Under the pieces are notes generated by a model that was not told the origin of the DNA, did no database searches, and worked only from the letters and a program-made list of their open reading frames with translations. From an uncultured Oceanospirillaceae bacterium (GTDB lineage: Bacteria; Pseudomonadota; Gammaproteobacteria; Pseudomonadales; Balneatricaceae), in NCBI GenBank assembly GCA_937136055.1, contig CAKZOD010000027.1, forward strand, positions 1 through 64,000: a DNA stretch of 64,000 nucleotides, written 5' to 3'. Made by a program: the position numbers and the translations under genes. Positions 43,816 to 52,845 of this stretch are shown here, piece by piece; the stretch's first letter is position 1; the number at the start of each line of letters is the position of its first letter.

Positions 43816-46800
43816 GTGACAGAACTGGCAATAAATTTACCGAACAAAAAAGCAGACACTAAATGGCTAGGTGGGGTTGAAGGTGCTAGTGCTGGTTGGG
43901 TAATTGCACAAGCCGCTAGTCAGCAAAATGGCCTTACCGTTGTAATTTGTAAGGACACTAATAACGCTCTGAGATTAGAGAGTGAAATTCAGTTCTTCTG
44001 TCCCTCAAAAGAGATTCAAATTCTCCCTTTCCCCGACTGGGAAACACTCCCTTATGATAACTTTTCTCCCCATCAAGATATCATCTCAACGCGCTTAACA
44101 ACGCTACAACAACTCCCCTTGATCAAACAGGGAATTATTGTTGTTCCCGTCAGCACCTTTATGCACCGTATTGTCCCTTATGATTTTTTAGTGGCCAATA
44201 CATTACTACTCGACAAAGGGCAAACGATTGATCCTGACAGACTGCGCAATCAGCTTGTGGAAGCGGGATATCGCTCTGTTGAAAGTGTTTTTTCCCATGG
44301 CGAATTCGCCTTTCGCGGCTCTATTATTGATCTTTACCCAATGGGCAGTGAACACCCGTATCGTATTGACCTGTTTGATGATGAAATAGATAGCCTGCGC
44401 ACTTTTGATCCTGAATCACAACGCTCTATTGAGCAAATTGATCAAATCAAATTACTGCCAGCTAGAGAGTTTCCGCTTACAAAAGAAGCCATCGCTCTGT
44501 TCAAGACAAACTGGCGCGAGAGTTTTGATGTAAAACCTAAAAACTGCCCAATCTATCAAGATGTTAGCAATGGCTATGCACCGGCGGGGATTGAATATTA
44601 CCTGCCCTTTTTCTTTGATAAAACCAGCACGTTATTTGACTATTTACCTGAAGACAGCTTGATCATCAGCGAAGGCGCACTTGAGAGTAAATGCCACGAG
44701 TTTTGGCAAGATGTATACAGCCGCTATGAAGATCGACGTCACGACATAGAACGTCCAATTTTAGCTCCTGACAAGCTGTTTTTGAACAGCAACCAATGCA
44801 TGGGGCTGATCAAGCCGTTTCGTAAATTACAATACAGTATAGAACCTGTAGAAGGCGCGGGTCGCAGTAACTTAAAATGCACATTCGCACCGCAACTCAG
44901 TGTCGATGCCCAAAACAGCAGGCCATTGTTATTACTTGAGCAACACATCAAAGATAACTCCAAAAGCCGCTTCTTATTTTGTGCAGAATCAGCAGGTCGT
45001 CGTGAAGCTTTGCTCGAACTTCTCGCCCGTATCAACATTAAACCTAAACCTTTAGATGACTGGCAAGACTTTACTAACAGTGATGAGCAATTTGCTATTT
45101 GTATCTTTCCGCTCAGCCGTGGCTTTAGTGTTCCCAACCAATGGCAAGTCATCAGCGAATCGCAGCTGTTCGGTCATCAAGTTTTCCAGCAGCGCAGACG
45201 CAGTAAAGAAAAAAACCAATCAGAGATGGTTGTGCGCAACCTCACTGAGTTGCAGTTGCACTCACCTGTTGTTCATATTGACCATGGTGTCGGTCGCTAC
45301 TTAGGCTTGGAAACGATTGAAATCGATAATCAAAGTAATGAATTCGTAAAACTTTGTTATGCCAACGATGCCACGTTGTACGTACCGGTAGCAAATTTAC
45401 ATTTAATTTCACGCTACTCTGGAACTAGTGACGAGCTTGCCCCACTGCACCGCTTAGGGACCGAACAATGGAGCAAAGCACGCCAAAAAGCCGCTGAAAA
45501 AATACGTGACACCGCCGCTGAATTACTTAGTATTTATGCCCGTCGCGCCGCTCGCAAAGGCTTTTCTTTCGATGCTCCAGAACTTGAATACCAGCGCTTC
45601 GCCGCCACCTTCCCGTTTGAAGAAACCCCTGATCAGCGCATGGCGATTGAAGCGGTTATCCGTGATATGAAAGCAGCTCAACCTATGGATCGCTTAGTTT
45701 GTGGGGATGTCGGCTTTGGTAAAACAGAAGTTGCAATGCGCGCGGCTTTCATCGCTGTGCAATCTGCTAAGCAAGTGGCTATATTAGTGCCGACGACCTT
45801 GCTCGCTCAGCAGCATTATGAGAATTTTAGCGACCGTTTTGCTGACTCTGCCATCAATATCGATATTGTTTCGCGTTTCAAAACCGCCAAGCAGCAAAAT
45901 GCAACACTTGCCAAGCTCGCAGCGGGTAATGTCGACATTATTATCGGCACACACAAACTCATCCAAGATGATGTTAATTTTAAGCAGCTTGGATTAGTCA
46001 TCATAGATGAAGAGCACCGCTTTGGGGTACAACAAAAAGAGCGTTTAAAATCAATGCGCTCTGAAGTTGATATCCTTACAATGACAGCAACCCCAATCCC
46101 GAGAACACTTAACATGGCGATGTCGGGCATGCGGGATTTATCCATTATTGCAACGCCACCGGCTAAGCGCCTGTCTGTTAAAACCTTTGTGCGTGAATCA
46201 GAACCTGCCATCACCAAAGAAGCAATTTTGCGCGAGCTCTTAAGGGGTGGCCAAGTTTATATCTTGCACAATGAAGTTAAGACGATCGAGAAAGAGGCTC
46301 GTGAGCTTCAAGAGCTTGTCCCTGAAGCGAGGATTGCCATTGGCCACGGACAAATGCGCGAGCGCCAGCTTGAGCAAGTAATGTCTGATTTTTACCACAA
46401 ACGCTACAACATCTTGCTCAGCACCACAATTATAGAAACAGGCATTGATGTACCTAACGCCAATACCATTATTATTAACCGCGCCGATAAGTTTGGCTTA
46501 GCACAATTGCATCAGCTGCGCGGCCGTGTTGGTCGATCACACCACCAAGCGTATGCTTATTTACTCACACCTTCTTTAAAGACCATTAGCTCCGATGCGA
46601 AAAAGCGCCTAGATGCCATCGCAGAAGCGACTGATCTAGGAGCAGGCTTTACCCTAGCCAGCCATGATTTAGAAATCAGGGGCGCAGGTGAACTCTTAGG
46701 CGAAGAGCAAAGCGGTCAAATCCAAGGGGTTGGTTTCACTTTGTATATGGAAATGCTTGAAGAGGCGATCAATGCCATTCGCGAAGGAAAAACACCAAAT

Positions 46801-47259
46801 TTGGACAAACCTTTGCAGTTTGGCTCAGAAATCAACTTACATATGCCGGCTTTAATTCCGGATGATTATTTGCCAGATGTGCATGCACGCTTGGTTATGT
46901 ATAAGCGCATTTCAAGCAGCAAAAACGAAACAGAACTAAAAGAGCTGCAAATAGAAATGATTGACCGATTCGGCCTATTACCAGAAGCCACCAAAAATCT
47001 ATTTAGAATTACGTCTATCAAACATAGTGCAGATGCATTAAACATCATCAAGATAGACGCAGGTGTCGGTAGTGGTAAAGTTGAATTTGGTAATGATCCA
47101 AAAGTTGACCCTATGACTTTAGTGACCTTAGTGCAAAAGCAATCAACCCGCTTTAAACTATCAGGCGCGAGTGAGTTACGATTTACCTTGCCCATGCCTG
47201 GCCCTGAGGAGCGATTTAATGCTGTTGAAGGCTTAATAGAAACGCTAGCGGGTAAGTAG
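43816..47259 (+). CDS. mfd: Transcription-repair coupling factor
   Basis: Translocase that removes RNA polymerase stalled at DNA damage and recruits UvrA; 1147 residues, the usual length. It has a UvrB-like N-terminal part, the RNA-polymerase-interacting domain beginning VVHIDHGVGRYLGLE, a helicase domain with Walker A GDVGFGKTEVA (about residue 630) and DEEH (about 729), and a C-terminal TRCF domain. I start at GTG 43816, preceded by GGGGA; a TTG four codons upstream overlaps this site. It is divergent from gap, the conserved arrangement. Confidence 0.97.
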   Translation: MTELAINLPNKKADTKWLGGVEGASAGWVIAQAASQQNGLTVVICKDTNNALRLESEIQFFCPSKEIQILPFPDWETLPYDNFSPHQDIISTRLTTLQQLPLIKQGIIVVPVSTFMHRIVPYDFLVANTLLLDKGQTIDPDRLRNQLVEAGYRSVESVFSHGEFAFRGSIIDLYPMGSEHPYRIDLFDDEIDSLRTFDPESQRSIEQIDQIKLLPAREFPLTKEAIALFKTNWRESFDVKPKNCPIYQDVSNGYAPAGIEYYLPFFFDKTSTLFDYLPEDSLIISEGALESKCHEFWQDVYSRYEDRRHDIERPILAPDKLFLNSNQCMGLIKPFRKLQYSIEPVEGAGRSNLKCTFAPQLSVDAQNSRPLLLLEQHIKDNSKSRFLFCAESAGRREALLELLARINIKPKPLDDWQDFTNSDEQFAICIFPLSRGFSVPNQWQVISESQLFGHQVFQQRRRSKEKNQSEMVVRNLTELQLHSPVVHIDHGVGRYLGLETIEIDNQSNEFVKLCYANDATLYVPVANLHLISRYSGTSDELAPLHRLGTEQWSKARQKAAEKIRDTAAELLSIYARRAARKGFSFDAPELEYQRFAATFPFEETPDQRMAIEAVIRDMKAAQPMDRLVCGDVGFGKTEVAMRAAFIAVQSAKQVAILVPTTLLAQQHYENFSDRFADSAINIDIVSRFKTAKQQNATLAKLAAGNVDIIIGTHKLIQDDVNFKQLGLVIIDEEHRFGVQQKERLKSMRSEVDILTMTATPIPRTLNMAMSGMRDLSIIATPPAKRLSVKTFVRESEPAITKEAILRELLRGGQVYILHNEVKTIEKEARELQELVPEARIAIGHGQMRERQLEQVMSDFYHKRYNILLSTTIIETGIDVPNANTIIINRADKFGLAQLHQLRGRVGRSHHQAYAYLLTPSLKTISSDAKKRLDAIAEATDLGAGFTLASHDLEIRGAGELLGEEQSGQIQGVGFTLYMEMLEEAINAIREGKTPNLDKPLQFGSEINLHMPALIPDDYLPDVHARLVMYKRISSSKNETELKELQIEMIDRFGLLPEATKNLFRITSIKHSADALNIIKIDAGVGSGKVEFGNDPKVDPMTLVTLVQKQSTRFKLSGASELRFTLPMPGPEERFNAVEGLIETLAGK

Positions 47260-47296
47260 TACGAGTAATAGCAAACAACCAATAAAAAGCAACACT

Positions 47297-47701
47297 ATGA
47301 CTGATTCATACAAAGGCTCATGTCTGTGCAATAAAGTTAAATTTAGTGTCACTGGTTTTGCAAACAAAATAGCTCACTGTCACTGCACCATGTGCCGTAA
47401 ATTTCATGGCGCTGCTTTCGGTACTTTAACGAGTGTTGAAGGACTCAATTGGCTTTCTGGAGAAGAGCAACTAAAAGATTTTGTCGCTGAAAATGGCACA
47501 ATCCGTACTTTTTGTGGAGACTGTGGATCTAGCTTAGGCTTTAGAGTAAAAGGTGCACCGCTTGCTAGCATTGAGATAGCCGTCAGTACTTTTGATGATG
47601 AAATCCCAATTGTCATTGATGCTCAGATTTATACGGCTTACAAAGCAAATTGGTGCAAGCTTGATAACTTACTGCCTGCTTTTGAGGAGGGGCGGAATTA
47701 A
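47297..47701 (+). CDS. GFA-family (CENP-V/GFA domain) protein
   Basis: A 134-residue zinc protein of the GFA family, named after glutathione-dependent formaldehyde-activating enzyme; most members have no proven function. The zinc-ligand cysteines appear in GSCLCNKVKF (8–17), HCHCTMCRKFHGA (28–40) and FCGDCGSSLGF (about 73–83). The gene follows mfd by 37 bp but has only a weak ribosome site. It converges on pqiC. Confidence 0.85.
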   Translation: MTDSYKGSCLCNKVKFSVTGFANKIAHCHCTMCRKFHGAAFGTLTSVEGLNWLSGEEQLKDFVAENGTIRTFCGDCGSSLGFRVKGAPLASIEIAVSTFDDEIPIVIDAQIYTAYKANWCKLDNLLPAFEEGRN

Positions 47702-47729
47702 TCACCGCCGACTTCAAGACATATAAGAC

Positions 47730-47771
47730 AAAGCGTTAGCTGTAGCTCAATATCTCTACTAACGCTTTTTT
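47730..47771 (+). terminator. Terminator between GFA gene and pqiC
   Basis: AAAGCGTTAG (47730–47739) and CTAACGCTTT (47759–47768) pair perfectly, and three further T follow the arm on the plus strand. The right arm overlaps the stop codon of pqiC, so it mainly suits the GFA-family gene. Confidence 0.65.
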
Positions 47772-48499
47772 AAGTTAATACGCCTAATAGGTTTATTATT
47801 AACTAAACCTTTTGACGGTGCGATCTTTTCTACATCTGCCGTTAAAGCGACTTCACTATCGAGCATTTGCTCTATATCCGTTTTATCTTCCTCTAGTGTA
47901 CCCGTTTTAGGCAACACTTTAGAGCGGCTAGTAACGATTTGCTTAGCCAACTGCCCTAATGTTAATCGCATTTTTTTCACGGCATGCTCATAACCATCTG
48001 CTGATAGACTCGCTTCGATTAAAAAGGCACTGGGTACTTGATGCTCTTCACTGTTCAAGTCACTGCTGTACTCCGACTCATTATCGAAGACATAATCACC
48101 TGCCAATATCACTTCTCCTTCTGTGGTCGGATAAAAGTGATTGAGGGCGATCGAGAGTTTTTGACAATTATCACAACGCTGTACGTAACGCACAGTCGTA
48201 TCACTCTGGTTGAGTTCACTAATCATCACTCTGCGAATTGCACTGGCAAAATCCTCAGCCCAGCTGTGATAAAAAGCCACGTGTAGTTTTTGGCTTGAAT
48301 CACGCAGCACTAGATTAGGCTGATCTAGATAATCAGGTAACTGTATCGCATCAACAGCCACCAAAGTTTGCTTTTGTAGCATTTTCGGCGCTACAGGCTT
48401 AGCATCTAACACGTAATAGTTAACAGGCTTTTCCGCCTCTATCAGTGAGCAACCAGCAACAAGCGATGCGCCAATAAGCAATAGGCCCAATTTAAACAT
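47759..48499 (-). CDS. pqiC: PqiC-type outer-membrane lipoprotein
   Basis: Lipoprotein of 246 residues (lipobox LVAGC, Cys17) of the PqiC/ABC-type transport auxiliary family. With PqiA and PqiB it forms a trans-envelope assembly thought to move lipids or hydrophobic compounds between membranes. VNYYVLDA and the LPDYLDQPNLVLRDS region (about 55–69) are typical. The C-terminal extension of about 50 acidic/basic residues is longer than usual. The ATG overlaps the pqiB stop (TAATG). Confidence 0.88.
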   Translation of the reverse strand: MFKLGLLLIGASLVAGCSLIEAEKPVNYYVLDAKPVAPKMLQKQTLVAVDAIQLPDYLDQPNLVLRDSSQKLHVAFYHSWAEDFASAIRRVMISELNQSDTTVRYVQRCDNCQKLSIALNHFYPTTEGEVILAGDYVFDNESEYSSDLNSEEHQVPSAFLIEASLSADGYEHAVKKMRLTLGQLAKQIVTSRSKVLPKTGTLEEDKTDIEQMLDSEVALTADVEKIAPSKGLVNNKPIRRINLKKR

Positions 48500-50175
48500 T
48501 ATGGCTTTCTCCTCGGTTGTAAATCATTGCCCCTCGGGGTACCAAATACTAGTGTGCTCGGGTTATTGCTGATTTTTCTTAGCATCGGCTGCATTGAATC
48601 TAATGTCTTTTGTAGCTTAAACATTGTTTTTTCTACTTCCCTATATGCACCTGAATTAGGCTGCAATCCACGCAATGTTTTTTGCATTTCTTTGAGACTC
48701 GCATTGATATTTTTACTCAGTTTTTGCGTGTCTTTATCTTTCAATAAACGGTTTAATTGCTGCACTGAAACTTGCATAGATTTAAGCGCTTTATTTGCAG
48801 TAATGAGGGTGCTATTTGCAGATGCCAATGTTTCAGTGGTTTGTTTCGATAGCTGATCAAAAGGAAGCTTATTGAAGCTATCTAGCATTTGCTCAAAGCT
48901 ATCTTGGATTTTTGCCAAACCTTCGCGAGTACTAGGGATCAGTGGATAGGGTCCAAACGTTTTAAGCTCCTGTGCCTTTACGCCATTAAAGCCAAGGTTA
49001 ATAAGCAAGCTACCGGTGAGCAAATTGGCATTTTCTAAATTAGCCGTTAACCCTTTAAGAATATTTTCTTTAAACATCGTATTGAACGCTATAATTTCTT
49101 GTTCACTACTTTGCCCCAGTAAGCGCTGAGGCTCTATTTTAATAAGTACTGGAATTTGATTATCGGATTCATCTTCAGCCACTTGTAAGCGCTGAACTTC
49201 ACTAGGTGTAATGTAAGGAGAAACAACTGAGCCGACACGCACCCCTCGATACTCAACAGGCGCACCTTTATATAGCCCTCTTACTGAGTCATCGACTAAC
49301 ACCGCATACTCAAAAGAGAGGTAATCGCGATTTTCAACGATATCTTTTTGAGAGCGATAAAGCTTAAACTGTCGGCTTTTAGTCACCTTCTCACCTAATG
49401 ATACGCCTTCAGGCACATCAAATTGCACTCCGCCTGAAATGAGCGTTTCAACCGAAGCTATATTAACTTTAAAGCCTTTTGCACTACTTTCAAACTCAAC
49501 CCCTCCAGCATTCCAAAAATAGCTATTGGTGGTCACCAATGAATCATAAGGCGCTTCAATGAACACACTATATTTAGCCAACTTCTCTCGCGTATCAAAT
49601 TTATAAGTTTGAATACTTCCCACTCTAAAACCGCGATACAAAATAGGATCCCCTACTGACAACCCAGTACCTTCTTTTGAAGCCAGTGTTAAGTACAATC
49701 CCTCGGCATTAAGGTCAGTAATAGGCGGGTTTTCTAAACCGACAAAACTATCTGATGCAGAGGTAAAGGTGCCAGGAAAAACTTCAATATAAGCACCAGA
49801 AAAGATGGTATTAATGCCACTAATGCCATTCGTACCAATACGGGGCTTTACGATCCAAAACTGACTATCAGTGCGTAAAAAATCGCTCATTGCTTTATCT
49901 ATTTCAATGGTCGCTATAATTCGTGTTCTATCTTCGTTAAAGCCTACTGATTTCAATAAACCTATATCGACATTGCGGCTTTTAACTTTTGTTTTACCAG
50001 CCTCTAGCCCTTCAGCTCCTTCAAAAGATACAGTGACGATGACACCTTGGTTCTCCCATTGCTGATAAATCATCCAACCGCCAATTACAAGTGCGAGCAA
50101 AGGAATAAACCAAATGATAGATAAGCTGCTGCGCTTTTTCTCTTGAGGTGAAGGAAGGATTGTCGTCTCGCTCAT
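48499..50175 (-). CDS. pqiB: PqiB, MCE-domain protein
   Basis: Periplasm-spanning membrane protein of 558 residues. One N-terminal transmembrane helix (about 16–38) is followed by three MCE/MlaD domains (beginning near 45, 160 and 285) and a C-terminal coiled coil (about 425–540), the PqiB layout, where stacked hexamers form a tube with a helical needle. GGAGAA precedes the ATG, and the pqiA2 stop lies directly before it (TAAATG). pqiC follows with overlap. Confidence 0.93.
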   Translation of the reverse strand: MSETTILPSPQEKKRSSLSIIWFIPLLALVIGGWMIYQQWENQGVIVTVSFEGAEGLEAGKTKVKSRNVDIGLLKSVGFNEDRTRIIATIEIDKAMSDFLRTDSQFWIVKPRIGTNGISGINTIFSGAYIEVFPGTFTSASDSFVGLENPPITDLNAEGLYLTLASKEGTGLSVGDPILYRGFRVGSIQTYKFDTREKLAKYSVFIEAPYDSLVTTNSYFWNAGGVEFESSAKGFKVNIASVETLISGGVQFDVPEGVSLGEKVTKSRQFKLYRSQKDIVENRDYLSFEYAVLVDDSVRGLYKGAPVEYRGVRVGSVVSPYITPSEVQRLQVAEDESDNQIPVLIKIEPQRLLGQSSEQEIIAFNTMFKENILKGLTANLENANLLTGSLLINLGFNGVKAQELKTFGPYPLIPSTREGLAKIQDSFEQMLDSFNKLPFDQLSKQTTETLASANSTLITANKALKSMQVSVQQLNRLLKDKDTQKLSKNINASLKEMQKTLRGLQPNSGAYREVEKTMFKLQKTLDSMQPMLRKISNNPSTLVFGTPRGNDLQPRRKP

Positions 50176-50802
50176 TTATTTCTCCGCCTTATCCCATAAC
50201 AACCGTGCATCAAAACACTGCGCTGAAAACATCGTTAAAATAACGACAACTGCAAAAGAGACCGCAGCTAAGCCTGGGTTTATCACCATTAAATTTCCTA
50301 CTTGAATCAGTGCAACTAATATTGCGACCACAAATACATCAATCATTGACCATTTACCAATAAACTCTGTGAGCGCATAAAGTTTTGTTAACTCTTTTTT
50401 CTTAATCGACTTTTTTGACATTACGTTATAACACAGCCAGTAAATAGCAATCATTTTAGTAATAGGGATAATAATACTGGCAAAAAAGATCACACTGGCA
50501 ACAAAATATGCTCCCTCATCAAAAAAAAGTATGACCCCAGAAATAATACTGCTTTGGACCTCACTACCCAACACTTGCGTCTTCATAATTGGGAACACAT
50601 TTGCGGGGATATAAAAAAATATCGAAGTCACTAGTAAGGCTAAGGTCTTTTGAATACTGTTTGGTGTGCGCAAACTAATCTTCTCACCACAACCTGAACA
50701 GCGAGACAATCGGCTATCTGTGAGATGATGACACACTTTACAATTTGCTAACCCCTGCTCAGCAGCTGTGCCTTTGGGGAACATATCGGTGCTATTGTGC
50801 AT
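50176..50802 (-). CDS. pqiA2: PqiA-family membrane protein, second half-size copy
   Basis: Inner-membrane protein of 208 residues with an N-terminal zinc ribbon (CKVC and CSGC, about 21–38) and four transmembrane helices of one PqiA domain, including the PIMKTQ stretch (about 70–75). Escherichia coli PqiA has two such domains in one chain; here they are separate genes, as in some other gammaproteobacteria. The start overlaps the preceding gene by 11 bp, so translation is coupled. Confidence 0.88.
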   Translation of the reverse strand: MHNSTDMFPKGTAAEQGLANCKVCHHLTDSRLSRCSGCGEKISLRTPNSIQKTLALLVTSIFFYIPANVFPIMKTQVLGSEVQSSIISGVILFFDEGAYFVASVIFFASIIIPITKMIAIYWLCYNVMSKKSIKKKELTKLYALTEFIGKWSMIDVFVVAILVALIQVGNLMVINPGLAAVSFAVVVILTMFSAQCFDARLLWDKAEK

Positions 50803-51400
50803 CTTTCACCCACTGCCAAAGCTTATGTTGATCAACAAGATACAGCAAATAGCTAAATTGTATAACAAATACAATGTATGCCCAGAACGAAAAACCGAAA
50901 GACAAATGTGCCAAACCCCACATTTTGATCAACGCTACCAGCACACCAATCAAGAAAACATCTACCATTAACCAAGGAATTAAGCGGTGAATGCTTTTGG
51001 CGATATAACTTAAATCTTTGCCAGTGGTGCCCCAAATGTTGGCTAATAATATTCTGATAAGCAGATACAGGTAAACGACAGGCAGAAACCCAATCAGTGC
51101 GAAAACTAAGATAGAAAGGAAATAATACCCTTGGTTAAATAGTTCCAAGGTTGTTTGAATGAGTTTAATATCCCGGTACTGACCAGAAACATCAAAACCA
51201 ATAAATGAAAAACTATAGGAAAGCGCAAAGCTAATCAAGCAGCTAATCGCTATGGCTAGTGCATAACTAACAGCGTCTTTGTGTCCTCTTGTGATAGTGT
51301 GCAAGCAGCGAGGACATGACCACTTTTTATCCTCTGCGATAACGCTGGGAAGCTCAATCAAAAGGTCACAGCCATTACATGCAATTTTACGGCTTTGCAA
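50792..51400 (-). CDS. pqiA1: PqiA-family membrane protein, first half-size copy
   Basis: Inner-membrane protein of 202 residues with a zinc ribbon (CNGC and CPRC, about 8–36) and four hydrophobic segments. It corresponds to the first half of a two-domain PqiA and begins the pqiA1-pqiA2-pqiB-pqiC operon. The start is a TTG at 51400 with GGGAG about nine bases before it; no better codon exists nearby. A set of 15-bp repeats lies 39–83 bp upstream. Confidence 0.82.
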   Translation of the reverse strand: MQSRKIACNGCDLLIELPSVIAEDKKWSCPRCLHTITRGHKDAVSYALAIAISCLISFALSYSFSFIGFDVSGQYRDIKLIQTTLELFNQGYYFLSILVFALIGFLPVVYLYLLIRILLANIWGTTGKDLSYIAKSIHRLIPWLMVDVFLIGVLVALIKMWGLAHLSFGFSFWAYIVFVIQFSYLLYLVDQHKLWQWVKDAQ

Positions 51401-51438
51401 ATCGATCAGCTCCCTCTACTTTATTGATTTAAAATCCT

Positions 51439-51483
51439 CAACTTTCCACCAAGCAACTTTCCACTAAGCAACCTTTCACCAGA
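51439..51483. repeat. 15-bp tandem repeat upstream of pqiA1
   Basis: Three consecutive 15-bp units start at 51439, 51454 and 51469, with consensus CAACTTTCCACCAAG and small changes in the third; a partial fourth follows at 51484. They lie between the GGDEF gene terminator and the pqi operon start. Confidence 0.75.
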
Positions 51484-51484
51484 C

Positions 51485-51532
51485 AACTCTCCTTTTTGAT
51501 GATCGTTTCAATGATCACCATAAAGGAGAGTT
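51485..51532 (-). terminator. Terminator hairpin of the membrane GGDEF gene
   Basis: AACTCTCCTTT (51485–51495) and AAAGGAGAGTT (51522–51532) form a perfect 11-bp stem, and interior bases extend it around a short loop. It lies 9 bp after the stop of the GGDEF gene. A U-tract is lacking. Confidence 0.6.
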
Positions 51533-51540
51533 AAGCACAC

Positions 51541-52728
51541 TTATCGACAGATTTGGTTTCGTCCTTGCTCCTTGGCTTTATATAAAGCGATATCGGCGGC
51601 TTTTAATGGACTCGTTTTAGTACGAGTAGTTGCCACACCACCACTAATAGTCACGGATACTTCTGCGCCAGCACCACCCAAACCTCTTGAGCTACGACCT
51701 TTCTTGTTGTTTTTAGTGCGCTTTTTTGAGCGAACTTTCATTTTGGCTTGTTCAACACTTATACGTACTTCTTCAAGAGCTTGCTCTGCCATTTCCGTAT
51801 CTGTAGTGGGGAATAAAATACAGAACTCTTCACCACCATAGCGATAGGCTGTTCCGCCTTTCACTTGACGAATTTTTTGTGCCACCATGCGCAGCACTTG
51901 ATCGCCTACATCGTGACCATGAGTGTCATTGAATTTTTTGAAGAAATCGATATCTAACATCGCTGCTGTATAGTTCTTACCAAGCTTTACCATACGTTCA
52001 TTTAACGCACGTCTACCGGGGATTTCTGTGAGCTCATCAATATACGCCATGCTTAATGAGCGTTTAAACAACGCCATCACTAATAACAATTGGTTGAGAG
52101 AAACCAGCAAACTCAACTGTGTTTCGCTCGCGGGAGGATCAATCAACAACCACGCTGAAAATACCAGCGATATCAATAAATAAGCATCAATCAATAACGT
52201 TTGAATAAACAGTTTCACCAGCAAGTAAATAAAACACACACTGAATATAGCCAGTGCGGGTATTGATATCGTTAAATCTTGAATAGCAATATGGGGCCAA
52301 TTAATTAACTGATGAAATTCATTGGCCTTAAAAACGTAAGCGACAGCTAATATACCGGGCTGACAGAAAATAAATGCGATGCGAAAAAGGCCGGTAATAC
52401 TATAAGTGCCGCGTTCTCGATAAAACGCAATCAATAACATATTCAACGACATAAGCACGAGTGCTAGCTGCGTATAATGCGGGTTTGCAAAATCGAGTTT
52501 AAGGAAAGTCCACACTGACAGGCTTACTAAGCCTGCGAACAATATGCGGCTAAAATTGAAAAAACCAACGATCAAGAACAAAAAGCCACTGATCCCTAAT
52601 GGCAGCCAAGGAATGAAAAAATCCCATTGCTGAGGGATTAAACTGCTATAAGGGAGAGAGTAAATGGCTACCCCAATAAACACGATAGGCAGTAATAGCA
52701 AATTGAATGGTCTTAAAAAATCAGACAC
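51541..52728 (-). CDS. Membrane-bound diguanylate cyclase
   Basis: A 395-residue inner-membrane protein with about seven or eight hydrophobic segments in the first 210 residues and a C-terminal GGDEF domain. The active-site motif GGEEF (about 296–300), DIDFFKKFNDTHGHDVGD and the downstream TISGGVA are intact, so c-di-GMP synthesis is likely. The RxxD inhibitory site is absent (RQVKGGTAYRYGGEEF). A 20-plus-residue Lys/Arg-rich insertion (about 335–357, SKKRTKNNKKGRSSRG) lies late in the domain, which is unusual. Translation starts with GTG after GGAAAA. Confidence 0.9.
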   Translation of the reverse strand: MSDFLRPFNLLLLPIVFIGVAIYSLPYSSLIPQQWDFFIPWLPLGISGFLFLIVGFFNFSRILFAGLVSLSVWTFLKLDFANPHYTQLALVLMSLNMLLIAFYRERGTYSITGLFRIAFIFCQPGILAVAYVFKANEFHQLINWPHIAIQDLTISIPALAIFSVCFIYLLVKLFIQTLLIDAYLLISLVFSAWLLIDPPASETQLSLLVSLNQLLLVMALFKRSLSMAYIDELTEIPGRRALNERMVKLGKNYTAAMLDIDFFKKFNDTHGHDVGDQVLRMVAQKIRQVKGGTAYRYGGEEFCILFPTTDTEMAEQALEEVRISVEQAKMKVRSKKRTKNNKKGRSSRGLGGAGAEVSVTISGGVATTRTKTSPLKAADIALYKAKEQGRNQICR

Positions 52729-52845
52729 AACTTTTCCTTTTTATAATGAATTGTCACAGGAATGAACTGTTTATAAGATTAACAAACAGTTCCCCAGCTC
52801 GGCACATTTTAAGGAATTGACTAATAAGAGGCTAGCAAAATTCAC

